Shown in pieces: positions 1 to 8,649 of a stretch of DNA of 17,536 nucleotides. The stretch covers positions 1 through 17,536 of the forward strand of contig JALLBK010000239.1 in assembly GCA_036940085.1 (NCBI GenBank), in the 5' to 3' direction. The notes under the pieces are model-generated. The model was not told the DNA's origin. It was given only the letters and a program-made list of their open reading frames with translations, and did no database searches. Within the stretch, counting starts at the first letter, position 1; each line of letters opens with the position of its first letter. The position numbers and the translations under genes were made by a program. The DNA is from Discostella pseudostelligera (taxonomy: Eukaryota > Bacillariophyta > Thalassiosirophyceae > Thalassiosirales > Thalassiosiraceae).

Positions 1-67
1 TCCACATCCACATCCACATCGACGAAGGTGTTCGCTGCCACCCTCCTACTAAAGCATTCAGCCCATC

Positions 68-2558
68 ATGCGGCGAGAGGATGTCCGTGGAGGCGAGGCT
101 GTGCCCAAAAGCAACATCGATGACGAAGATGGTGACGGTGAGCGGCGTCAATTGCTCGGTGCAATTGAGGGCATCCCGGCGGCAGGTTATTACACTTCCC
201 AGCCCATGCTGCCATATCTCGAGTATTTGGTAAGTACTACATTCATGAATCGTCCTTTTGGAATAATCGATCCATGCAATTGTTGCTTGCATTCATTACA
301 TCAACGTCATCGAAATTCACTTTCATTTCTTGCTTATCATCTCAACAACACTCTGATTGCAGGGGGCACACCCAAATTACCAATCATTACCGTATGGAAT
401 TTCGAACATGGCCCCCACCACCATCCCGGTTGGTATAAGTAGTAGTCACATGCTTACCAAATCATACAGCGTCAGCGCCGACGGATCCTTATCCTATCTC
501 ACAGCTCTACAATTGGGTCGTCATGAACTGTACGAAATGGTACCATTCACTGCAGTGTTTGGGATGCAACAAAAAGAACGCAATATCACCAGAGCATATG
601 CCAATTATGCTGCAGATATGGATACAATAGAGGTCGATACTCTTGTGTTTTCTCAAACACAGCAACATTTGAGCATGGCTGAGTTGGACGCACGCAAAAT
701 ACATAGCAGTCTATTACTACTGGAAGAATTAGAATTGGATGCCGTGGTTATTACCACTCCGTTGATGATTGCTCTATTCATGGCGGGGATGGCTCAGTTT
801 TTAGTGGGATACAATACCAGTGTTATGAATTCTCCATCTTCGGTAGTCTTTCAAGGTCATACGACATTTCAGTGGTCATTAGCGGTGGCGGTGTTTGCCG
901 TGGGTGGACCATTTGGTGCCGTCACTGCGGGCAACATTATAGATTCTCGTGGTCGAAGGAGTGGAATGGCCGCTGTCATATACATGTTCCTAATTGGTGG
1001 TCTTATCCAAACATTGGCCAAGAATATGATGTACATTATTGTTGCTCGCTTCATAATTGGATTCGCAAGCGGCTTTTCCTCCGTCTTGGTACCGGTATAT
1101 TTGGGTGAACTCGCACCTCCAACACTACGCGGGACACTGGGTACCTTGACACAATTTAGTTTAGTCACTGGCATCTTCGTGAGTGACTTATTGGCGTTCC
1201 CATTTGCCAATGAACAATCATGGCGAATGCTCTTCTCGGTGACTGTGGTGATATCCATCATACAAATTCTCTGCTTGCCGTTCTTAATCGAAAGTCCCCG
1301 ATGGCTGCTAGGACGTGATCGGAAATCTCGCACAGCGAGACACATTATCAAAAAGCTTCGTGGACTACGATATGAACATGAAGTTGAGGTTGAGGTGAAT
1401 CATTTCGTCTGTGCATCTCATGCACAATCCTGCGATAACAATGATGATCATACGAGTTCTGGAATTGCCCTGGTGGTAATGTTAATGGATCGACAGATAA
1501 GACGGCTACTCATATGCTCCCTCATCCTGCAAATGGCACAGCAGTTGAGTGGTATAAATGCCGTATTCTATTACAGTACAATGTTCTTTGAGGGAGTGAT
1601 CGACAGTCCACTTCTCGGCACCACTATTGTCGGTGGTGTGAATGTTGCAGCTACCTACTTTGCATTACGACTAATGGAGAATGCCAATCGAAGGACCCTC
1701 ATCTTATGGTCCGCGGGTGGAATGTTCGTTTCCTCTGTTGCGCTTGTCTTATGCCTCCTCGGTTACTTTAATAAACTGGCAACTCTCCTCTTTGTGCTGG
1801 CGTACGTGACGTTCTTCGAGATTGGGTTGGGTCCAATGTCAGTATATCATGTGCAAGCCGTTGCTTCTATTTGTGTCCATAATCATGACCTTACTCTATC
1901 TCTGCATCATTCTTGCTTAACAGACCCTGGCTTATTGTTGCGGAGATGTTTGAAGCAAAATATGTTGCAACAGCAAGTAAGTCCAATGCAATTGACTAAA
2001 CCTCTTGTCACCTCGTTCCACTTCTCAATCCGCTTCATGAATTGAACATCCGTCAGTGAGCGTTTCATGCCAACTTAATTGGGCATGCAACTTCGTTGTT
2101 GGTATTCTGTTTCCTTACCTCCAAGAGTACCTAGGAGCATTTTCCTTTGTTCCCTTTGCAGTTGTCCTATTGATGACTTTTATCTTTGCCGTTACGGTCC
2201 TCCCGGAGACGAAAGGAACCACTCCAGAGGAGTTGCGCGATGAAATAGTTCGAAGCTTATCGACAATGTTAGTTTTAAGCAATGACAACACTGTTACATC
2301 AAGTGTAGGGAATCCAATCGATGCAGAGTGGCGACGTGCAATGAGTGACTTACGTAGACTGGAGGAGGAGGATATGAAGAGAGGAACATACAGTGAGTCT
2401 TCAGTGTTCGATATTTTATTCTTATACTCATAATTTGTTCCTAACCGCTCGACATCTCTCCATCAACTGAAGATTATGGATTCCAACCAATTGAACAAAA
2501 TCCAGTAGCTGCGGAGTCCGATTGGAGAGCACGTGTTGCTGGAGAGCCAAGCACATGA
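68..2558 (+). CDS. GLUT-like major facilitator sugar transporter, five exons
   Basis: Sugar porter of the major facilitator superfamily, expected to move hexoses across a membrane. Proposed exons are 68-229, 363-1837, 1924-1976, 2057-2392 and 2473-2558. Introns begin GTAAGT, GTCAGT, GTAAGT and GTGAGT, and the joins keep one frame of 703 residues. Family marks are seen directly: [10 protein letters not shown] in TM1 (about residue 203), RGRRSG at about 251, IESPRW at 363, [13 protein letters not shown] at 447 (as in TM7 of animal GLUTs), [12 protein letters not shown] rebuilt across the second intron, and PETKG at 613. The QLS triplet is linked to glucose transport in class I GLUTs; the substrate here is inferred. 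Odd points are a hydrophilic N-terminal extension of about 180 residues before TM1 and an acidic C-terminal tail. It is convergent with ALG5, 174 bp away. The 5' end has only 67 bp in the window, so a more upstream start cannot be excluded. Confidence 0.92.
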
Positions 2559-2732
2559 GACAAAACTATTGAAACGGCGTTTTGCTACACAAAGTGAATG
2601 GCACCTTCAGTGTAGAGTGTAGAGTTGGATAATAGAATGCAGACAAATCGTTAAGGTGCGCAGGAATCGACAGACAACACTTAATGTAAGCGTCGTCTTT
2701 GAGCCAGATTCAACATCAATCCCTGCCAATAT

Positions 2733-4171
2733 TTATTTTGCGACTTTATACTGGTCCACCTCTTCTTTGCTATAGCGTTGTAATCTCCAAATTCCAAGTA
2801 AATAACATGCCCTCACACACACCATGTCACGTAGCATCCCTAGACTGGCTATCAACAGGGACAGTTTTCCGATGGCAAGTTTGCTTCCGTCGACTTCATG
2901 CCAAACCACGCCCACCTCGGATATTTCCACCCCGAGCTTCTCTCCAATTACCACAATTTCGGTATCAAAAGCCCTGTTTGATGAGAAGTTGAGAATGAGC
3001 GAGGGTTCGGTACAAGTACGAACGAAATATCCCGATTGGTGCTGGTGTTGCTACTGCCAACAACAACTCACCATCGTCTCAGATGAAGATTCGTAAACAG
3101 AACCACTGCCGCAGAGCGTGTAAATAACTTGAACCCACATTGCGTATCTTTTATACGCGGTGAACATAATATCTTTACAAAGAAATGGAATGAATGCATT
3201 AGTAAAGTCCGAATTTTGCTTCTAGTTGCAGTACTCTCTTCTTCCAAGTGGGCACGGGAACCAAATACTGCTGTTGGTGGGAGATGTTGGGATGGAATGC
3301 CCGTGGTGGTGGCGGTTGTTGTTTTAGTGGTAGAAGTGGAATTGTCGCGTCGATGTCTCACTTCATCCACTAGGCGTTTTATTTCGTGTAATACTTTGGG
3401 CAATCCATCCGAAATATCCGTGGCACCATCCGCATCGACCATTAGACAGAGTTGTCCAGAGCTATGCAACATTCCCGATTTCACCGCACCACCTTTTCCG
3501 CAGTTTTTATGCATGGAAATCAGTTTCACAATGTCCCCATTCCTAACATTGTTCGCATATCTTCGGATAACATTTTCGGTATCATCGGTGGAACCATCAT
3601 TTACGATGATAAACTCACATTGCATCGGTGTTTTGGATATTCTATCATTGCAATTTCCAATGGAATGAAATAGATTTGTCACATCCATTCGGTTTGTATC
3701 CAAATATTTAAGTGTAACATCCAGCATGACTGGGAGACGCTCTGCCTCATTGTAGGCAGGGATAATCAATGAAAGTATATTATCTGTGTGATATGAATTT
3801 CGTGTGTCAATGGAATGGCGAGTGTTAATTAGGTACTGTACTGAATTTCATGATGCAATTGATGTCGATTCTATATAAGTATAAGGCAGGCTGAATGGTA
3901 ATCTCTTGCCTTGTTGGTTGTCATTCTTTCCCCCCACCAGAATTGTAGCTGTGCAACCAAGTCCGCCTCCAGCATTATTTGCATAGGCTGGATAGAAAAT
4001 GTAGGAGGCAATGAAAGTGATGGCGGCAATGCCAATGACGATCCAGACGACGACGACGACGACGATTGAGTGAGAAGAGTCGACGCGATCGTCGAGGAAG
4101 GTGGAGGAGCACGGACGGATAATCAGCGCCGCGGATAAAAATAATGAATATTCCATGACGTTACCCCCCAT
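2733..4171 (-). CDS. ALG5: Dolichyl-phosphate beta-glucosyltransferase (ALG5), three exons
   Basis: Transfers glucose from UDP-glucose to dolichyl phosphate at the ER; the product donates glucose to the N-glycan precursor. The main exon shows the GT2 fold: [30 protein letters not shown], the metal-binding [17 protein letters not shown] and [10 protein letters not shown] clean 98-bp intron at 3071-2974 (GTGAGT donor, ACAG acceptor) rebuilds W-AFDTE and leads to the C-terminal GSKL part, stop 2733-2735. The N-terminal exon (from 4171, or Met at 4156) has one membrane anchor including six valines, as expected for ALG5. The link between exon 1 and the catalytic exon is uncertain: the shared frame has one TGA at 3850-3848. 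A GC-AG intron 3909-3784 (donor AAG/GCAAGA, 126 bp, phase 1) removes it and gives 404 residues. A threonine-rich insert of about 25 residues lies before GSRAHL. Family call sure; N-terminal structure less so. Confidence 0.88.
4046..4063 (-). repeat. (GAC)6 trinucleotide repeat inside the ALG5 coding region
   Basis: Six tandem GAC units on the + strand read as GTC codons on the minus strand. They encode six consecutive valines in the N-terminal membrane anchor of ALG5. Confidence 0.9.
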
Positions 4172-4518
4172 ATCGCACCACCAACAAAATCGATAGTATC
4201 GAGTACTACTTCTGCAAGCCAGGGAGGGTCGTCAGCACTAGAGTAGCTGTTTGCTGACGTATCAGTTGTCCGCCTGCCGGGATGAATGTACTTCTGTGCG
4301 GACTCAAAGACTATTTTATGTTCCTCGTTACAAGTAAATATCTCTAGGTACAAGTCTACGAGAAAGAGTACATACGGTACGTGTACTGCACAACCACTCA
4401 CTGATGAGCCAGCTCTCACATCGCAGTCTTTTTCAATTTCATCGATGAATGGAATGCCTCGAGAGAAGAATGGTAATGGAACTCTTCCTCTCCGTAATTG
4501 CAGACAATAATTGACACC
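4123..4518 (-). other. Possible 3' exon of an unrecognised minus-strand gene
   Basis: A 131-codon open frame runs from 4518 to a stop at 4123-4125. It begins directly after a good acceptor-like sequence (CTCTATCTATTAG at 4531-4519). The translation has mixed composition that looks like real protein, for example FIDEIEKDCDVRAG and LFLVDLYLEIFTCNEEHK, but I recognise no family. It overlaps the first 49 bp of ALG5 in another frame, so one of the two ends must be wrong or the transcripts overlap. A possible upstream coding start lies at 4702 on the same strand (MMSSIDFIIVVFGD), but no convincing donor joins the two. It may instead be a chance frame or a decayed gene. Confidence 0.25.
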
Positions 4519-4680
4519 CTAATAGATAGAGTAATAAACGATAAGATAATGAAAAAATTAATGGCAAACTCAATGTGGCTAAGAAGTTATGGTCCTGTGT
4601 AGGTTGACATGGCAAAATCGGCACCATGCCACTGCAAGCTACGCCGACAGACCCACTCTTTGTCTCCGAAAACGACGATT

Positions 4681-5170
4681 ATAAAGTCGATAGAAGACAT
4701 CATTATCTGTGTTTTTATGTAAAAATTACCGCCAAATGTTGGATATTGTTGTAGTTATGGCTTGGTGAAAATCAATGCTGCGATGATGGGTTTCAGAGCC
4801 AAAATTTGCTGATCCAAAACTTCGTCAATATCGGCTCAATCATGCATGATATAATTTGAATCCGACGAAGTCGAGGGGATATAGAAAGAAGATGATGCTA
4901 TCCATATTTGCATTGGCATGGAGTATTGGCTGATTCCATCATCAAAACTTCTCTGATCCATTACTTCGTCAATATCAGACCTTTGGTATCAATTTTTGCT
5001 TTCAAATGTTAATAATAATAACATATCTCTTCAGTGAAGTCGATGCGATTTGAAGTTGAGAGGATCACATTCATATTTGCTTCGTCCAGTGTAATTATTG
5101 TTGCGAGTAGTGGCAAGCTCACCCACCAAATCTCGCTTGTCCATAACTTCTGTGTTATCCGTCCATTGTC
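4681..5170 (-). repeat. Degenerate repeat array, about three units of roughly 145-185 bp
   Basis: Three related blocks are visible. On the + strand the clearest shared segment is GATCCAAAACTTCGTCAATAT at 4811, GATCCATTACTTCGTCAATAT at 4955 and GTCCATAACTTCTGTGTTAT at 5139. A second shared segment, GAAGTCGA followed by CATATTTGC about 40 bp later, occurs at about 4866 and 5036. On the minus strand the first segment reads in one frame as DNTEVMDK, DIDEVMDQ and DIDEVLDQ. The units have diverged strongly and each minus-strand frame ends in a stop, so this looks like a decayed array or the remains of a repeated exon. Confidence 0.55.
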
Positions 5171-5418
5171 GCTAATTGATGCATTTACGTGTAGCCTATA
5201 TTGTAATCTATCAGCGACCAAGCGGGGATAGGTGTTGTGGGGTCGGAGATATTGCTGTCGGCGGCAGCGGCAGGCGGCGGCCATGGTTCGAGGGATGTTG
5301 TGATGTTGTGCATGTGGTGCGCTGTTTGCTGGTTTTGAGCTTCTCTCTATCTCAAAACATAATTGATAGTAGCTGAAGCCTTGAATTCATACTAGTTCCA
5401 AAAGTTCAATATGCTACG

Positions 5419-5532
5419 AGGAACACTTTCCGTTCCCAAAGTCGAAGAACATTTTGGACTACGTCATTTGTGTGCAAATCACAGAGTGAATGCGAGGCAT
5501 CCATTCAGATTTTGGGAACGCAAAGTGTTCCT
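5419..5532. repeat. Inverted repeat with 22-bp arms and a 70-bp spacer
   Basis: Left arm 5419-5440 and right arm 5511-5532 are reverse complements with one mismatch in 22 (AGGAACACTTTCCGTTCCCA against AGGAACACTTTGCGTTCCCA). Transcribed RNA could fold into a long stem. The arms could also be terminal repeats of a miniature transposable element, but I see no clear target-site duplication. A further GTGTTCCT lies at 5541-5548, just outside the right arm. Confidence 0.75.
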
Positions 5533-5700
5533 GGTCTACGTGTGTTCCTACGTGAAAAGAGTACTATTCCGGTCGTAAAGTTGGACTAAGTATATTTTCT
5601 GTAACCTGTTGGGCCAAGACAGTGGTACTCGATCGTCTTCCTTTTTTTCTTGAGAGACCGGCTTTGTGCTTGCTGAAGCGCAGGTCCACTCCGCAATTTA

Positions 5701-5756
5701 TTTCGCGGGAGAGGCATTATTTTGGCGGGAGTGTGTGAATCTTCATTTTGGCGGGA
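5701..5756 (+). promoter_or_regulatory. Cluster of three E2F-like sites upstream of TRM5
   Basis: TTTCGCGGGA at 5701-5710, TTTGGCGGGA at 5721-5730 and TTTGGCGGGA at 5747-5756 match the E2F/DP consensus. They lie 202-257 bp before the proposed TRM5 start. Spacing is 20 and 26 bp and all three point the same way. Control by an E2F factor is inferred from the motif only. Confidence 0.55.
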
Positions 5757-5957
5757 ACGTTTCCGCCTATGTACTACTTTACCGCCCGCCCACCGCCCAT
5801 CAACCATTCAACAGCATTCAACCAAACCAACCATGACGGGGGGCAACTGCAACGGAGAGAGATGCACTCAATCATCAGCGAATTAAAAGAGACGAGGTAG
5901 ATATTCGAGCCTTCATTAAACTTTCATTCTCTCTCATTAGCAAGTCGTCGGTCGTCG

Positions 5958-8223
5958 ATGACGATGATGTTCGGCGACGAGACACATCGTTGGAAGAAGA
6001 AGCGCCGTCGCGGTAGTCCATCAGCAGCAACCACAACCACAGCATTATCGACATCTACGAGAACCTCCTCCCTTTTCACGATAGTAGCAATCATCTTCTC
6101 CCATACCCGCTCGCACTCACACGCATCGAATCATCACCATTCTTATATGAAGTCTTCAGTTGCGAATATTGATATTGCGGGTAGGTCGGTGATGCGCTGT
6201 CGATCAGCCCTCGCCACTCTAACTGCTACAGCGGCATCGACAATATCGTTTGGACGGCGCACCTGCAACAAATGTATTCATCCTACGAATATTAATAGCA
6301 TTCAGGTTGGTAAAAATTGGATCGTTGGTGGTCAGTGCAGCAGCACACGGATAATGACATTATTTGTGAATAGCAATAATTCACTACTTCGATCGGGGGT
6401 ATCGCAGACTCAGCATCCGCCAATTCAACAACCACAGCAACATCATTATCCGACGTTGTGCAGATACTATCACGTCCATTCATCTAGCCATCATCACAGA
6501 TATTATTTTTCAACGAGCAATTCGTGCAAGTCGTCGTCAGGAGCAACTCCTGCTGCTCCAATACTATCCCTCCGACGAGACAATAACAATTATGCCGAGG
6601 GGGGACAAATACATATACAAAATGAATCCGCTTGGAAGGAATTCACCGACTCATTTAATGAAGTAGTGGAACTCCCATCCATAAGTTTCCCAGCACAACA
6701 TGTTCACTTCTTATTAAGCGACAAAGATAGTCCAATACTACCGTATCTAGCATCCCATATGGTGGAGCTCGAGGGAGTGCATCCTAAAATCAAGTTGGTG
6801 AGAGAGGATAGAACGGTGCATGAGTGCGTTGATGATACTCAAGTAATACGACGGAAACGAATACTTCTCGATTTACGTGTGGCACCAACCAAAGATAATG
6901 CAGAGTTGAATGAGGACTGCCCACCAAAACCGTCTCCACTACCAAGTTATTCCGTCATTGATGCAGATGACACACTCTTAAATCTCACTCGACAATATCC
7001 AGGCATTCCTGCACACATTCTCCAACGTTTAGTGCATGACTATGATGCCCAACCTNCTCACTCGACAATATCCAGGCATTCCTGCACACATTCTCCAACG
7101 TTTAGTGCATGACTATGATGCCCAACCTGGCGATATGGAATGCATCCATATTCCATACCAGCATCAACCCATATCACGCATATTATCCAAGATTTTGCCA
7201 TCACATTCGTCGTCGTCGGACAATGATGCACCACCATCATCCTACGAACAGATTGGTCATGTGGCACATTTCAATTTACGACAACCACATATACCCTATG
7301 GGAAATTAATTGGTAGGGTCATGCTCGATCGATTGCAACCCAGTATACGAACGGTCGTGAACAAACTTGGTGAGGTGGGTGGACCGTACCGAACCTATGC
7401 CATGGAATTACTCGCCGGTATCGATGATTACTATGTTCATGTAATTGAGCACGGTATATCACTACACTTTGATCTACGGAAGGTCTATTGGTGTACACGT
7501 CTTGAGGGGGAACGTACCTACATGATTCAGAAAGAATTTAAGCAGAATCAACGTATTGCCGATGCCTTCTGCGGCGTGGGTGCGCTGTGCATCCGAGCCG
7601 CTGTTGCCAAGGGGTGTAGTGTTGTGGCGAATGATTTGAATCCGGATGCGGTGGAGTATTGCAAGGAGAGTGCACGACTGAATAGTATTGATGTGAGTGA
7701 TGGTAATGCGAATGGGAGATTTCACGTTCAATGTGGAGATGCCAGTCAATTTATTATGAATCTCGGAATGGATATTGTGTCATCCGACGACGAGTTGTCT
7801 CCTACCACTACCTTCAGAGTGGATGGTGCCATCCGCAACAACAATCTTCCAGACCATTTGCTTTTGAACTTTCCTTTGGATTCTCCGCGATTCCTAAATG
7901 CATTGCGATGGTGGCCCAGCGGTGCTGACAAGTGTAAATCGCCCCCTACTCGTGTTCATGTCTATACCTTCAGTCGAGGCGATGGTGAACGAACAGCATC
8001 CGAGGTTGCAATAGATATGGTAGCCGATGGGCTATTACCCGAGGGTGGATACGTCGAGCCAAGTAAATTTCGAGGTGGTTATCTGAATGAGCTCGGGTGC
8101 AACATCCAAGCTAGGGATATTAGAGATGCTGCACCGGGGAAAATGGTGATTTGCGTGAGCTTCAGTGTGACTAGACTGTTGCTCAGGCGAATGCAAGGTG
8201 ATTATGGTTTCATCCGAGAGTAA
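5958..8223 (+). CDS. TRM5: tRNA (guanine-37-N1)-methyltransferase TRM5, broken by an assembly join
   Basis: Methylates N1 of G37 next to the anticodon using S-adenosylmethionine, which prevents frameshifting. The gene reads as 5958-7055 joined to 7129-8223, because 7056-7128 is an N followed by an exact repeat of the previous 72 bp. The join gives 730 residues. Family features are YEQIGHVAHFNLR, IPYGKLIGRVMLD, the SAM motif DAFCGVGALC (511-520), ANDLNPDAVEY (from 533) and LLLNFPLDSP, where the usual catalytic-site NLP triplet is NFP (613-615). The catalytic core is preceded by a long N-terminal part rich in Ser, Thr, His and Arg, in keeping with an organelle presequence; internal Met codons at about residues 64 and 79 could give a second form. 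TRM5 of yeast and animals acts in nucleus and mitochondria. No intron is needed. Confidence 0.93.
6984..7128. repeat. Assembly artefact: 72-bp exact duplication around a single N
   Basis: Positions 6984-7055 and 7057-7128 are identical and are separated by one N at 7056. The extra 73 bases shift the frame of TRM5. Two contig ends that overlap by 72 bp and were joined with a one-base gap explain this fully. Confidence 0.95.
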
Positions 8224-8282
8224 CGACGGCATTAATCTAACGATGGGCAATTGATTCTGCTTCTGCTATTGATTCAAGGAAC

Positions 8283-8349
8283 CACGTGAAACATAACTTC
8301 CACGTGTTCGTCTGTTCCATCCACGTGTAGGCAATCTCTCTTCCACGTG
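8283..8349 (+). promoter_or_regulatory. Array of four CACGTG boxes upstream of the alpha/beta hydrolase
   Basis: Palindromic CACGTG occurs at 8283-8288, 8301-8306, 8322-8327 and 8344-8349, each preceded by C. Centre spacings are 18, 21 and 22 bp, about two helical turns. This is the G-box/E-box core bound by bZIP and bHLH factors. The array is 60 bp after the TRM5 stop and 301-367 bp before the hydrolase start, so it most likely serves the hydrolase. Confidence 0.7.
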
Positions 8350-8372
8350 TCGTCGCCGTCCGTGCGTCGCTC

Positions 8373-8395
8373 TCGCTCGCTCGCTCGCTCGCTCG
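8373..8395 (+). repeat. (TCGC)n simple repeat
   Basis: Five TCGC units plus a partial one lie directly after the CACGTG array, inside a CG-rich stretch (8351-8410). Confidence 0.85.
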
Positions 8396-8414
8396 TCGCT
8401 GCGCGCGGTGACTC

Positions 8415-8424
8415 TTCCCGCCAA
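8415..8424 (-). promoter_or_regulatory. E2F-like site upstream of the alpha/beta hydrolase
   Basis: TTCCCGCCAA reads TTGGCGGGAA on the minus strand, an E2F-type core. It lies 226 bp before the hydrolase start. The rest of 8224-8649 holds the CACGTG array, the TCGC repeat and ATGGTGA-rich leader sequence without a credible gene. Confidence 0.35.
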
Positions 8425-8649
8425 TTTAGCTACCCTACGACGAAGATGCTTCCCCACTCGTCGTACTGCGTAAATTCATGGAATAATTGCACAGAATAGT
8501 AGTATTCTCAACCACGATGAACGAGGTGATGGTGAATGGGTAGTAGTGATGTTTTCAACAGCAACGCAGTTGTCATCGGCTCTTCGTCGTCTACTTCATA
8601 GTTTGGTCTGTGGTGTGATGGTGAAGGTAATGGTGGTTGATGGTGATGG

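Larger units (their letters stand above)
4172..5957. other. Gene-poor interval between ALG5 and TRM5
   Basis: About 1.8 kb with no gene I can name. It holds the possible exon at 4123-4518, the decayed repeats at 4681-5170, an inverted repeat at 5419-5532, and E2F-like sites at 5701-5756. A minus-strand frame of 91 codons at 5009-5284 overlaps the repeat and has no recognised family. The interval must contain the promoters of the divergent ALG5 and TRM5 genes. Confidence 0.6.

Noticed and set aside
1..28. TCCACA hexamer repeat at the window start
   Set aside because: Only about three units; ordinary simple sequence with no sign of function.
869..1351. 160-codon open frame on the minus strand
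   Set aside because: It lies antisense to the transmembrane core of the sugar transporter, whose motifs are unmistakable; a shadow frame.
3129..3668. 179-codon open frame on the plus strand
   Set aside because: It is antisense to the catalytic exon of ALG5, and its valine runs mirror the threonine-rich insert of ALG5.
5586..5807. 73-codon minus-strand frame across the E2F-like cluster
   Set aside because: Short, basic, without family features; better explained as promoter DNA.
7036..7128. TRM5 as a true pseudogene or programmed frameshift
   Set aside because: The shift coincides with an N and an exact 72-bp duplication; removing it restores a conserved full-length protein.
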